In this document: piece by piece, positions 44,201-56,700 of the stretch
How positions within the stretch are numbered: position 1 is the first letter of the stretch
Layout: each line of letters opens with the position of its first letter
Origin: Amphiura filiformis
Taxonomy: Eukaryota; Echinodermata; Ophiuroidea; Amphilepidida; Amphiuridae
Direction of reading: 5' to 3'
Assembly (NCBI RefSeq): GCF_039555335.1
Contig: NC_092628.1
Span: 77,688,713-77,752,712 of the forward strand
Length of the DNA: 64,000 nt
Notes under the pieces: generated by a model
What the model was told of the DNA's origin: nothing
The model's database searches: none
The model's input: the letters and a program-made list of their open reading frames with translations, nothing else
Position numbers and translations under genes: made by a program

Positions 44201-44970
44201 AATGTTACAATATGGTTTTAATGTATAATTAATAACTCTGCGCTTACCATTTCAACTAGATTAACAAAGAGAGGTCGAAATGTGACATTGGTTCGAGTCT
44301 GAGTTCGATTTACTGGTCTGATTTTTACACCGTAATCCTGCAGTAAATTGTTTCTCAGAGCGCGATGAGGTGAACTTTTGCAACCTAGAAAGTAGTAGAA
44401 TAATTATTGTCATTTACTGGTGCTGTTAATCCTCCATCTACCACTCATAGTATTGCCACTTCTCCTAGCTACTGGAATGTATGCTATTATGATTGAATGA
44501 CCCAAAGTTGATATCAAATGTCACAGCAAAAGAATCAAGCTGCAGTTTTATCATGTAATAATAATTGCAATGACTAAAAAAAACCACAAGAGAAAATATT
44601 ATTTAAAACATTTGAACCATACATATTGCACCAGTCATATATTGTATCAATAAACGAACAAAATATCACTATAAGAAAATTGATTTATATCAAAAGAATT
44701 AACAACATATTAAAAAAAACGCACATGCATATTTAAAACATTTAATTGCACATACGCTGAATCATAGCAGTGCTTCCTTTATATTCTCAATGGATGAACT
44801 AGGCAGCCATTTAAGCAGCCATTACTCTTTTTAACGACCCCTTTAACAAAATAGGTACAAATTAAAGTAGCAAGTAATCACATGAAAATATTCATGCCAT
44901 ACTTACATTGGATGAGAACCAAACTAATAATACTCCAGATGAAAATCACACGTTTATAAATACTATCCAT
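38213..44970 (-). CDS. N2: Cys-loop receptor subunit, nicotinic acetylcholine receptor alpha-like
   Basis: Seven exons in transcript order: 44907-44970, 44248-44384, 41585-41629, 41331-41440, 40733-40954, 38911-39224, 38213-38646; 1326 bases, open, 441 residues. Signal peptide MDSIYKRVIFIWSI... The extracellular domain has NRT and NVT glycosylation sequons in exon 2, a Cys-loop (SRCAVYVKWFPFDTQVC) and paired cysteines YACCEN. Loop A reads PDITLFDS, lacking the usual aromatic Tyr. M2 is preceded by Pro-Ser-Lys and begins LPFSI, with Pro at position 2'. The M3-M4 loop is short (about 60 residues) with a Lys/Asp repeat (KDVKDVKDEDR). Exon sizes equal those of N1 and N3 except for exon 1 and exon 7. 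Probably a membrane ligand-gated channel subunit; assembly with its neighbours is plausible but not shown. Confidence 0.9.
39938..40295. mobile_element. AACGTTTT-family MITE in N2 intron 5
   Basis: Both ends present: GCCCAGCAAACACAAAA on the left and AACGTTTTGTATTTGCTGGGT on the right, with CGGGTTATATAAAGGG inside. The ends are inverted repeats of each other. Confidence 0.7.
41894..42290. repeat. G-rich GT tracts in N2 intron 2
   Basis: Two separate tracts (41894-41953 and 42241-42290) with runs such as GGTGGGGG and GGGGTTGGTGGGG on the + strand. N3 has tracts in the same two places of its intron 2. Confidence 0.65.
43345..43383. repeat. Perfect-stem hairpin in N2 intron 2
   Basis: TTCCATAGTGGCGTA...TACGCCACTATGGAA-type hairpin, with further copies of TCCATAGTGGCGTA nearby (43290-43320). 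It is part of a roughly 0.2-kb insertion (about 43252-43459) that N3 lacks. Confidence 0.55.
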
Positions 44971-45075
44971 GTTTGCTACTATTAATGCTGATTACCGCCG
45001 TAAAATAATGAGAGCCGGATTTGTGCAATGATGCCTTTAATATTAAGGTCGTGCCCGTCATTTGATTTTTCCATT
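44971..45075 (-). promoter_or_regulatory. N2 promoter region (conserved)
   Basis: Directly upstream of the exon-1 ATG. On the sense strand it carries ATTAAAGGCATCATTG, CCGGCTCTCATTA and GTAATCAGCATTAATAGTAGC, all kept upstream of N3. Conservation without coding frame suggests 5' UTR plus core promoter. Confidence 0.4.
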
Positions 45076-45099
45076 ATTGCTTTTTCTTTCTGATCTGGT

Positions 45100-46150
45100 G
45101 ATTCTGTGCTCCGTAAGTACATTAATTTTCATTAATGACAATTATAATTGACAAAGTGTCATTCCACATTAAGGGAAAAAGTGCAGCAAAAACAAACATA
45201 GTCATATTTCATTGTCATTCCAGGTAAAAGAGCAGACTTTTTCTCTTTCACATAATTTTATTCCACAAAAATCTCACTTACGATTCCCAAGAAACTGCAA
45301 TTTGAAGCGAAGCATCTTGCGCGATCAAATGTATTGTTTTTTATTATGTATTTTATTATTTTTCAAGTGGCGATATATAATATTGTTACTGCCAAAATTC
45401 TCAAAAAGCAAATAAGCTATTATCATGTTATCTTAACAATAAATTGTAATAAATCAATTGCCTGCTTTCTTGCATGTTACATGTAATGAATTGCCATCTA
45501 ATTTGCATAAAAAAATTAAAACGGTGTTTCTAGATGTTTCTAGGATTTTTCTCATTTTGCGCCTACAAAATAGTACCAGGAAGCCATTTAAGGATGGATT
45601 TAAATGAAATTGTCACAGAATGTGTGTTTTGTTCTTTATAAAAAGTGTGGAAGTAGAATTTTGATTTGTTTTTCTCGTCTTGACGCACCGTGACATATTT
45701 CAGATTTAAAAAAATCGGATTTTTTTGGCGTTATTGTTTTCTGGACTTTTTTTTCCAAAAAATGAAGCATTTTACAAAAAATTCCACACTTTTTTGCTGT
45801 TTTTTTATCTTTCCTTTAAAAATACATCTCTAGCATCTATGGTTGCGTCCCGGTGCTATTTTGAAATCCGACACCTATAATCCAAGATGGCCGCCATTTA
45901 AATATGCAAATTAGATTTTTTTTTCATTTTTCTTATTTTCTAGCATGTTTAGTTTAAAAACTATTTATTTTTGGTGCACTTCTTCCATTAAACATGGCAT
46001 GGAGCAAAAGTGCAAGTAGGTATCAAGATCTTAACCCTTACACGCCTGAGTACTACAAAATACTACTTGATATATGCGCTATTTGTGCGTGCATCCCCCG
46101 TGGTGTGATGACGCAATCGCCCTAAGTGATATATAGGCACGGTTTCGCTG
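45100..46150. other. Gene-free stretch between N2 and N3
   Basis: AT-rich. Short frames only, no recognisable domain or element ends. Confidence 0.4.
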
Positions 46151-46177
46151 GCCAGCGAAGCCCTAGACCCGTGGCAA

Positions 46178-46240
46178 GGTGTCGCCGAACCAGTGGTTGG
46201 CATGCGAGTGGTCTCGGGTTCGAACCCCTATCGAAACTCA
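46178..46240 (+). repeat. tRNA-like fragment, probable SINE head
   Basis: Contains a good box B (GGTTCGAACCC, 46217-46227) preceded by a D-arm-like CAGTGGTTGGCATGCGAG. Box A is poor and no aminoacyl stem closes, so it is not a functional tRNA. Confidence 0.4.
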
Positions 46241-46575
46241 ATATAGGCTCAGTTAACCCTAACATAGCTTTGCTCCAAAGCCAACCTATTTTCTATCCAA
46301 TAGAAAGAAAGAATGAAAAACCACCTCCATGGAAAAACCATGCCATATCCCATCTGACAATAGTCTGAAGATCATTTTGTTCAACTTTGTGATTATATTG
46401 TAAACGATTCCGTCGTTGAATATTTACTTTCTAAGTGTTGTTTTTGATAAAATATTACAATTTGGAATGTGTAATAATTTTGTTATTCAATTAATACAGG
46501 GAATATGCCAACCACAGTGTCATTCCAGGTGAGTGGACACGTGCATTACTGTGCAGTGCTTATGTCCTCCAAATA

Positions 46576-46905
46576 ATGCTTCTACTCACCAATGAAGAAA
46601 TAAGGGATACCGTTCCTCATTGCCCTTTGGCAGGGGGTCAGGTTGAGGGATTGACACTTCGCCGGTGGGACTGCGTCCTTGAGGTCTGACTCGTTCCAAA
46701 CCTGAGCGTCACCTGCCTCGTCCGCCGATGTCCACCACACAAACCTGCAGTCTGTGTCCACCAGGCCAAGGAGAATAGACGAACTTCCTGTAGTTGAAGT
46801 ATGTCGAACTCGACCCCGGTGTTTCTTGCAACTGATGTGCTCGTTGTCTAGTGTCCCAAGGGTGGGGTGTGTGGAAAGTTCTACTTCTGTTTGAAACCAT
46901 TAGCT
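46576..46905 (-). pseudogene. PIF/Harbinger-type DDE transposase remnant
   Basis: A minus-strand frame reads ILLGLVDTDCRFVWW, GDAQVWNESDLKDAV and IPYFFIGE. These match the order of conserved blocks around the second catalytic Asp of Harbinger DDE transposases (V-D-x-x-F-x-W-V, S-DA-V-x-x-S-L, Y-x-x-G-DDA). The upstream block YFNYRKFVYSPW is in another frame. The recognisable part is about 110 residues against roughly 350-400 in intact proteins, and it runs into a stop. Dead copy; terminal repeats not found. Confidence 0.6.
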
Positions 46906-47626
46906 TTCACCTGCCGCTCTGCGGCATCAGTCGGCAGCGGCATGGCCTCACACATATCATATCTTCGTGTCAGAAATTGCCATGATAGTAGGGCGAATCC
47001 ACGAATCCACGAATGGCGAGTTTATTCGAGATATGCCGATCGACTCACGCTTAACACACCACCGATTACCACAAAAATACACGCTTCTTCCCCATTACGA
47101 ATGCAGCGTTGCCATTTTTACAATCTGCGTATGCTCATTATCCTCTTTAACGTTGCCAACTCAAGAAAATTCGATTTTCGTCAGTGTTTGTTTTCAAGAT
47201 GCAGGTTGGGTTTTCAATACGCACAGTAACGCTTATCATATTCTTTCAACACATGCATATATTCAACTGCAAATCTTACAAACTTTTTGTACAAATAGAA
47301 AGAATAACGGTAAATATTTAAGGGTTTGAGTATATAATCATATCAAAAGAACTTACACCATCATATCACTACATGTAGTCTATTTTCATTATAGGAATAA
47401 AATCAATTTATTTAGTATTCTACACAGGCCATTGAAAGACTCAATCTTTGACAATACAGTGACAATTATAGGTTTAGCCTGTTTATTTTGAAAAAATAAA
47501 TAAATTCATAGCTGGATTAATTACATCGATGAGCTATTAGCGATTGGTTTATAGCCAATGATAGGTTTTTAACCAATCGCTCACCGAGCGCGGAGTGCAA
47601 GAGTATAAGCTCTATAAGCTTGTTTT

Positions 47627-47818
47627 TTAATAGAAGCTTCTCTCAGCAGACACATGCTTTGATGCCTGTACATAATAATTCTTTGCCTGGCGTGGACGAT
47701 GTGCCTCATCCACATACCATATTACAATACCGTTCATAAATGCGATAACGCCACACATCATAAATGATAATAAAAGATTATCTCTCACGACTTTTGAGTA
47801 TTGTCTGGCACTCTCCAA
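47627..47818 (-). CDS. Small putative membrane protein or exon, function unknown
   Basis: A 63-codon frame with one hydrophobic segment (NLLLSFMMCGVIAFMNGIVIWYV), then a polar tail (DEAHRPRQAKNYY). No ATG starts the full frame: the first codon is TTG and a stop lies just upstream. It would need an acceptor such as AG|CTACGG at about 47824, or an internal Met start. Just beyond its 3' end is an inverted CCAAT cluster (about 47545-47580). Not recognised. Could be a terminal exon, a small gene or chance. Confidence 0.25.
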   Translation of the reverse strand: MESARQYSKVVRDNLLLSFMMCGVIAFMNGIVIWYVDEAHRPRQAKNYYVQASKHVSAERSFY

Positions 47819-48799
47819 CCGTAGCTACTGACCATATTGGAATTTTAAGGATGACGTTGCTCACTTTTGGTTGGTTTCTTGTTTTGCATAAACTTGAATG
47901 AATACGTGTTCTAAAATCCTATGACGCAAAAAAATCAAGATTTCATTTCGATAGGTGGGCTTCCGATGCGCACAATTTTGAAAATTATGTACATTAACGC
48001 AAATGCGTCGTTTCCAAAAAGTAGGCAAAAAAATGTCGAAATTTCTCTTTATCAGATAAATTTACTGTCAACTTTCATTCAAAAATTTAAGTCAATCGGA
48101 TGAGTGCTTATGAGTAAAATTCTGCAAATTAAGGTTTAAAATGACTCAAAATGACAAGTGATTCAAAAAGCGTTTAGAAACCATGAATGTGTAACTGTCG
48201 CCAGTTCAAATGGTAAGTCCACTCCATAGATTATAATTTTCAGTTTGATACATGATTATGTAAATGTAGACGAATTTATGGATGATGAGATTGATAAAAA
48301 CCATATTTCTGCTACAACAATAATTTTAACCTTCTAGAAATAAAAACTTTTTTTTTGTAATTTTGAGAACAAAGTACGATTCGAGCATGAACTTAAACAT
48401 ATTTATTACTAATCTGTGCACAAGAACAAATGATAATAATACAAATTAAAGAGAATAATACGAATTAATAGGGTGATTACGTACCTGATGCATGCATGCA
48501 TGAACCACATTTTATATTTTGTTCTCTCAAAATTATCACATTACGACATTTACTAAGTCTCTTAAAATTATGCAAAATTTGTAATTAAAAGAAAACAAAA
48601 TTGGCAAAATGGGTCAAAATAGATATTTTTTTAATTTTTTGAAACTAATCATGCTTAGGTTTCCCCTAAAGAGGATTTTGTTATGACCCTCTTTTTCATT
48701 TTTAAAGCGCATTATACACCAACTTAACTTAAAATATAATTCCCATAAGAATATCTGTAAAAGAGAACTAGTTGATCCGCAAAGATGAATGAATAATTG

Positions 48800-48801
48800 A
48801 A

Positions 48802-48896
<95 letters not shown>

Positions 48897-48920
48897 ATAC
48901 ATAAATAAATAATAAATAAA
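48800..48920. repeat. AAAT tetranucleotide microsatellite
   Basis: About 29 AAAT/ATAA units. The Leu-Phe-Ile-Tyr repeat frame on the minus strand is produced by it. Confidence 0.95.
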
Positions 48921-49012
48921 AGCAATCCCTGCACTTGCTGGAATAATAAGCATGCCAGCCAATGTAAACACTGACATGCCCCATATGCATCATTAGACAT
49001 GAAAAAGAAACT

Positions 49013-49920
49013 CATCAACGCTAATTATTGAAAAGCTAGATTGGTGACCAGTTTACAGAGGCGTCTAATTACTTCCCTATCACATACATTATATCTGTGG
49101 AGAGAACGAGCACTATAAACAAAATTATTAATATTCGATTTTCTCTTGAAAAGACTCGCACAGTATGTGCACAATGTACCGTAAGCAATGTTATTGCCGA
49201 CACCTTTTGGCAATTTCATTTCATTTAAATTGTATTTTCATACGTGTAAAATTTAAAATATTAATATACTGAAATAAATACCTCAAATAAAGAAAGTCCG
49301 CACTTATGTAACCCATCCTACACCAAAACCTGCTCTTGTTATGGCAATTTGATTACTAATGTCGTGTGCATAATCTTGTTAGCTCCAATTTGATACCAAA
49401 TTTCCTACCAAATACTCTACACCAGGCACAAAAAGAAACTCGTCAGTTATATTCATCCTTGCTGTTCAAAAACTTGATAATTTTGGATTATTCTGAAATC
49501 AACATTTTGTTAATTGGACTTTGCTTTCTCATTTGACACCCTGTTCGTGAAAAACGAACAAGAATTGACCAAGATATTTGCCTTCAAAGCCTCAAACCCC
49601 AAAATCAAAAGTTGCATTTTCAACGATTTTCAATGGGAACGCATCGTTGTTATGTTAACAAAATGTATATTTCAGAATAATCCAAAAGTATCAAGTTATT
49701 GAACAACAAGGATGAATATAACTGACGAGTTTCTTTTTGTGCCTGGTGTAGTTTGACAAAGATTGATACCAGTATGCGTTGCAAATTAACAATTGAATAC
49801 ACCGCGCATTGTACCGGCACATGGAATAGTCGGCAGGGGCCAAGCAAGCTTGATCACGCTTAGCAATTTCGCTCGCGTTTTGATTTGCAACTTTTGAATA
49901 AAGATGTTGTGATCCCAGGT
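49013..49920. repeat. Interspersed repeat, copy 1 (with nested MITE)
   Basis: Shares long words with 62985-63400: CTAATTATTGAAAAGCTAGATTG, GTGGAGAGAACGAGCACTATAAAC and TGTACCGGCAC. The family also seems to include sequence further left (47940-48200 resembles 62380-62520, e.g. AATGACAAGTGA). No coding capacity seen. Confidence 0.6.
49420..49748. mobile_element. TA-flanked MITE nested in the interspersed repeat
   Basis: Inverted ends CACCAGGCACAAAAAGAAAC and GTTTCTTTTTGTGCCTGGTG, with arms pairing for about 120 bases, flanked by TA on both sides (49418-49419, 49749-49750). The other repeat copy shows the empty site CTCTAGATTGACAAAG near 63336, so borders and TA target duplication are supported. 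Tc1/mariner-like target choice. Confidence 0.75.
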
Positions 49921-50786
49921 TTACGTGCCCGACACGATAACCCCTAATTTTTGAATTTTTTTAAAACATAACTTATCGTTGTCTACATATTTTTCTAATC
50001 TACAGACGGAGACACAGATTAGAAGTTGATTTCCCAGGGTGTACCCTAGCACTTTCTTCCAACTCAACTACAACTGCATCAACGTCTATGTACAAGCAAA
50101 ATCAGTATTGCTCTTGTTCAGCTTCAAAACTTTCACAATTCACGGGGACACTGTAACCCATACGAAAGTGGTATATTCGAGTGATGTGGAGGTATCATAT
50201 TAACTACTGCGTTGCAGTGTTATCGGTTGGGTAAAAACCATTAAGTGGCAAACCATTGGTAAGCTTGGACTGTAAGCTTTTAGAAAAACAAGTTTAATAA
50301 TTAATTATGTAAATTTCATTCAAATTAGTTCATGAATAATGAATGAGGCCATCGCCAAATATGATGAAAACAAATTTTGATTTACATTTTTGAAGTATAT
50401 GAGTACATCAATATCGTATTTTCATGCAGTTTTATATACACTGTCGTGTTTCTACAAATAATAAAAGAAATCAGAGCAAATATTTGACAAGTTTATGGAT
50501 GGGTTATTTTTAGGGCAAAATGTGGCCTTAAAATGGTTGAAATATGCAAATTTCTCACATTTAAACCATTTCATGATGTGTAAATGGTAGATATATTAGG
50601 AAAATGTTTTGTTGTTGATAGAGAAGTGATAAATTATCATAACTGTTCAAAAGATAAGACCTTATTTGTGTAAATGTTTTTTATATGCATATGGGGGTAA
50701 TCGAATAGGAGTTAATTTTGTTGTTTTAGATTGACAAAGAAGAATATTCTACACTTTCATGACTTTTCATAATTAAGAAAAAATAA

Positions 50787-53700
50787 TTAGTAAATTAAGT
50801 AAGTATCTTGTAACCATTTTTGCTTCGCTTCGTCCAATGCTTCATCAAAGACTAGTTCACTTTTCACCCTAATATACACAAAAATCAAGGTGGTGCAAGT
50901 AATCATAATAACTGCAAATAATACGGCAAAACATCGTGATACTATCACAGCGATCACTCGCCACTTTTCAGCCAGCGATATCTCTTGCAAGTAAACACGG
51001 TCTTCATCTTTTACATCCGTCTGAACCTTTTTAGACTGTTGAACTTGTTCGGCTATTTTGTGTAAGCAGACAACTCGCGACAAAAACTTTAACACCAACG
51101 TTTCCAACCAGCCAGGGATAGCTTCACGTGATCTGTTACTTATGTTTACTACTGTCACCGTAGCAAGAACTGATAAACTCACCATAATGATCATTATTTG
51201 AAAATATAAATCTGAAAGCACAAAAGGGACAATAAAACCTCTGTAATTATTAAGAATCATAGAAATGAACTTTAATTATTTACACGAAGCAACTTCAATT
51301 GCAAAGAAAGAATAGGCATGCGTTTAGGTTTAAAACATTAAATTACATGTCGTGTGTTTGGTGTGGTCGTTTATCACATTTTGTCGCCGTGAGGGAGCTT
51401 ATAAATCGTTGCAAATTCCGATAGATGATAAGCAAGTATTTTAATACTTGATAAGAAATTGTGCGATCATCAAATGTCTTTAAAGACATTTGATGATCGC
51501 ATTTCTTATCTGCTGTTTAGTGCTACTATTTGATTGATTTCACTCACCGATTACTGGGCTATTCGTGGCTGCAGGTGGGATGATTTCAGCTACCAATTGC
51601 TCAAAAACAGCCAAAGCTAACAAATTCGTAATAGAAAATGGTAGTTTGCTCGGCATATCAGGCGGGAGAAAGAACACAATCACTGATAAACCAGAGAGTA
51701 ATATGACAGGAACAACCATATAGTTGATATAGAATGTGGGTTGACGCTTAAAGACCAGACGATAATCCAAAATATAGAAATTATTTTCACAGCAGGCGTA
51801 GTTGACCGTTTTTTTCTTAACACCTATATCTACCAAGTCCCAAACTCCATCGAATAAATAGCTGTGGAAAATGAGTAATTATTAATGTCTGCACGGTCTG
51901 TATATAATTATACATGTATAAAGTAGGTAATGGAGGTACAAATGAAAGGAAAAGAAGCTGTACAAATTACATCAAGGAACAAAAGATTATACAAGAGGAT
52001 ACCTAGAATAATAAAAGCAGATATATTCCGGCATATCAACTTGATTTTTTTGAACTATTAAGATGAGGACAAAACAAAAGAATTACAGTTTGATTAGTTC
52101 GTAATCGGCGGGTCTTATAACAACGCGAATTAATATCAATATATTTTCTTTTGAGAATTGTCTTGTGACAACTCGTCGAAAGTTATTATTAATTAAAGTC
52201 CTATACTTTGCCTACTTTATTTAACAAACACGATATAGACCAGACAGGTCAGCTATATCACTCTTAATGTGGGTCTATTTTTCGGCGTAGTGGTAAAAGC
52301 CTAATATTTCCCGCCAATTACGAGCTGATCAAAGTATAGTATGGTAATCATAGAAGAATAGATTTTCGCAGAACAAGTGAACGAGGATACATCAGTGGTC
52401 CAGCAGAAAATAAAGAAGAAGACTGCCGGTTAAGTAGTGATAATTAAAAAGAGTGATTATATTGTATGTGCATTTATTGTTCATGTACCAAGCATATTTT
52501 ATTTTACTTTTAATTAAAGATATTGTTTACTTAATCAAACAGTGTATTATTGTAGCGCATTCGTGTGAATTTGGGAAAGGTGATTTTGACCTTGAGTCAT
52601 TACGGCTCGTAATGAAATATACTCTAAGGACAAGTCTATTTTCAAATTTTTGAATAAGCACAAGAAATGCACCACCCGATGCACCACACCCGCGCAAACA
52701 TCCCCGTTTACAGACCACAACCCCACACGCCCACAAGCATAACATTGGGCTCACCTTAACTGTAACGAAAATACGGAATCAGGTAAAGTTAATTGTTTAT
52801 AATTAGTGCAAGTAATTTAAAAGTGAAATGTAATTATAAGATGATCTAAAGATTAAATTATGTACTGACTTATTTTGAGCTCCATCCTTTGACAAATCAG
52901 GAGATAAGTCCAGCTCCTTTCCACTGTATGTCCAAGACGTGAAAGACATTATGCAAACTTGCGTATCAAAGGGAAACCATTTAACGTATACGGCACAACG
53001 ACTGGTAAAAAGTGCTAGGTAGAACCAATACACCGTCCCATCATTGTGAATCTCTACCTTGGAGTCAGGCAGGTACTTGGTGAATGCTGGGCTGGAATTT
53101 ATACGGAAACAGGAATAATGGAATTTAGAGAATAAACGATAAGGAACATTTTTGTTTTTTTCTTCTATTTTTGCTGGAGCTTAAAAGTTATGCCCGATTA
53201 ATCTTATTGCTCACTTTAAAACGAAAATGCAATTAAAGACCAATTGAGTGCAAGAAGACCGTAAGTCCACTTGGCTCCTCAACATGTATACACCAAAGTT
53301 ACGTATAGTTTCTTAGGGTTTTATAATATTTCATGTTCCATTTAGTGTATACATGTTAAGGGGCCAAGTGGACTATCGGTCTTCTTGCGCGCAGGTCTTA
53401 AATTGTACATTATTTCTGTAGCCTACTAGAATGCGTCGTGAAGATCAATAATCTGAACAATTCTGTTCAATGTGATATCTTCTGTACAAATTACAAACTA
53501 CATGTATTGATGTTTAAATTAGTTGCCACTTAAGGCCAGAGTAATGGAAGACACATTCGTCCACGACCGAATTTGAGATTTTTTGATATTTATCAACACT
53601 AAGATGTATTCTTTCACTTAAAACTGATAAAATACAACTTGCTAATATTTCTTCGTATTTTTGCTTGATTAATTTCACTCTTTTCAACTCTAAAAAGTCA

Positions 53701-56700
53701 CATGGCTCAAGACAGCTAAGTAAATTGGCGGGAAATAATGAGTCAGAAATGCGCGAATGCGAAATATTGTGATTACGCGCGCGATTCGTGTCGCGTGACG
53801 CGGCGCAACTCTGCGCGTATGTCCAGCGCAGTCAAGGCGCATTCGGTATGTTGTTAACGCCAGCAAATGTGGTGTAAACAAAACAAAAATTTGCAGTTAA
53901 AATGCCACTTAGATTTTTTAATTATTTTGAATTTTGGCGCACTGAAAAAGATGCATATTTAGACCATGCACCAGATACAGCGTTTACAAGTGTGACAGTC
54001 TTACCGTTTTAAAATTTAAGGACGTTTTGTGCATAATTTTGACATTTTTTTACTAAAACGTCGATTTCTCATAGTTCACTTTTGACAATATTGCGCGATT
54101 TTTGTGACAAGATAACTCGAAAAATATGCAAGCAAGGGGTTAACTTTTGCACTATCCTTTAGAGTACATCAAGGTCTAGGGAAGGTTTTTTCATTTTTTT
54201 TTATTATTTTTTTTAAACAAAAATATACACCATTATGTGCAATTTTTAGCTTAATAGAGTGACAAAATGGCTTTTTTCACATGTTTTTTTCAATATTTCG
54301 AAAAAAGAGACGAATTTCAAAAAAATAAAAAAAACCTTCCCTAAGTTCATGTCTCTTCTTCATGAAAAGCTAACTGAATTGTTTTTACTCCGAACGGATT
54401 TTTTTCTAAGTTCTCACAAAAAAATTGGGGTAAAAAAATGAATTTTTGTGATTTTTCAAAAACTTGAGATTTTTGAACAAACCTGACGTCACCATGGGAT
54501 TTCTTGACTCATTTCCTTTCCAAAAATGTATAGTTTTATATTCTTTGGACATACAATTCAGAAATAATGAAGCTCGAAAAGGTCCATGTTTTCTCCCATT
54601 ACTCTGCCCTTAAATGAAAGTAGATTTCGAAAATACTTATCTTCTAAAAGTAGTGAAAAAACTGATACCTGTCAAATAATGTGATATCTGGCACCCAAAT
54701 ACTTTCTGCAGGAAGATATATTGTATTGATGCCGTCAAAATCTGTGGTGTTCCATGTCAGAAATTCATCTTTCCAAACCTAAGACGTAATAGAATGCAAT
54801 AGAATGTATTAAAATGCGGGACACGGGAGACCAATTTGTGTATTTTTTTTATTAGTCGCATTTCGAGGTGAAGACCGTAGGCAGTTTAGTAAATGCAAAC
54901 TTACTGTTTTCACTTCTGATGCAAGTGTGAACTGCTGGTGTTTGATATCCTGAAAAGTAGTAGGCAGTGATAATTAGTGGTCTTTCAAAATGCCAGGACA
55001 TTTTGTAATTGTGACAATAACATTACGGTATTGCAAATCATGATGTTTTATGCAATATTGTCACGCAATGCAAAGGGTAGGGGGATGTGGGATAACAACT
55101 TTTGTCAACCAGACAAGGAAATTAACAAGGATTTCTATAGTGTTCTGCAGTTGGGTCTTTTTGCAGTAAAGGCGGTTGGGTGTGTGTGCGTGAGAGAGGC
55201 ACATACACGATATTCACTTTAAACTGTGGATTACCTGCATACGAGCACCGTCCTCGGTCTGAGGAGGTCTGCAATAGGCCCCAATTGCATGCCGAATGCA
55301 TTTTAGAGACACGTCCGCTATTGTGTATTAAAAATAGCGACCTCAGTTGGTAGGCATATATCGTATTGTGGTCCTCGGTTTGTCTATTAAATGTTGATTC
55401 AGACGTCTTCCTTTTGATAGCAATAAATAATGTCCACGGTTGCTGGCAAACAGAAACATGTGTGTGTCTGGGTGTGGGTTGGGGGGGGTGGGGGTGTGTG
55501 TGTGTGTGTGGGGGGGGTTGTGCGTGTGGCGGTGCCTTTTTAATTGGGACGCTACGTAAATCGTATAAACAAATTGTTATACAAAAGACACATAAAATGT
55601 GATGTCAATACATTGCAAATTCTAACATAATAACATAAAGCATGTAAAGTGCATTAAAACAATAAAACAATTTTAATTGTAAAAATACGAGTAGGGCAAA
55701 ATCGACGTGATTAAAAGATTGTGTATTACGCGCAGATTTGCTGGTGTAATGCATATTGATATTTTGCTATACTATATTTACAGAATATTCAAACGTGACC
55801 ATTAGGCATATTGAAGATAACCAAGGCAATGCAAAGATTCATGCCTTTAAAAACATTGAGCTTGGTCACGACGGCTATGTTGCCATGGACACATTCTTAA
55901 AGATGTCACAGGAATAGACTAGTAGCAGATGGCCATAAAGTGCTCTAAAACCGTGGAATCGGGTACTATTGTACTAAACGCTAATTTTGGTATAAAGGTA
56001 CATGTATGTGTCCTGATTATCTCACAAGGGGAAAGTGTTAAAAAAGTCATCAAACTCCATACATTGGTAAAAAAGGATCCATACTTTCATAAAATACAAA
56101 AATTAGGTTGTATAACGGTAATTCGTCGGCTTCAGGTTAATGATGTACTCCTTTATTTTCCCAAGTCTCAGCAGCAAAAATTAGCTAATTATGTAATGAT
56201 CCCGGTAATGATTAATTAAAAGGGCATTTCGTGATCCACATCCTCACCCCCCCCCCCCTTTTCTGATTTTTATACCACTGGAAACCTCTGGCTACATAAT
56301 GTTTATGTATATACCAAAGATCTCTTGCAGATTCATTCATTTGTCAAAAATATCGTCAAATTTGAATTTCGTTCTGGTATACCAGAACGAAATTACAACA
56401 GTGGCCTACGGAACAGTGTAATACACATAATCATGCATAACTCGCAAACGCAAAATCGGAATCAACTGAAATTTTGGGAATAGGCTTTTTTCGTGAATAT
56501 CTACTGAAAAATGTCATAACAAGAGGATGCTAGGATCACGAAATCCTCCTTTAAATGTGTTTTTCGTGTTTTCCATACTGACGTACTTATTGTTTACAAT
56601 TTGCTAGTAATAATAAGTAACTAGTAATAATGTCTTTATTTCTTTTGAAAGTTATAAAAGGATGAAATATATGTCATTTGCTACAAAAATTTCACATCAA

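Noticed and set aside
48614-49018. Leu-Phe-Ile-Tyr repeat frame
   Set aside because: Translation of the AAAT microsatellite.
54259-54441. Lys/Phe-rich frame inside N3 intron 4
   Set aside because: Lies within the 1.1-kb TTAA element, is A/T-run driven and has no similarity to a transposase.
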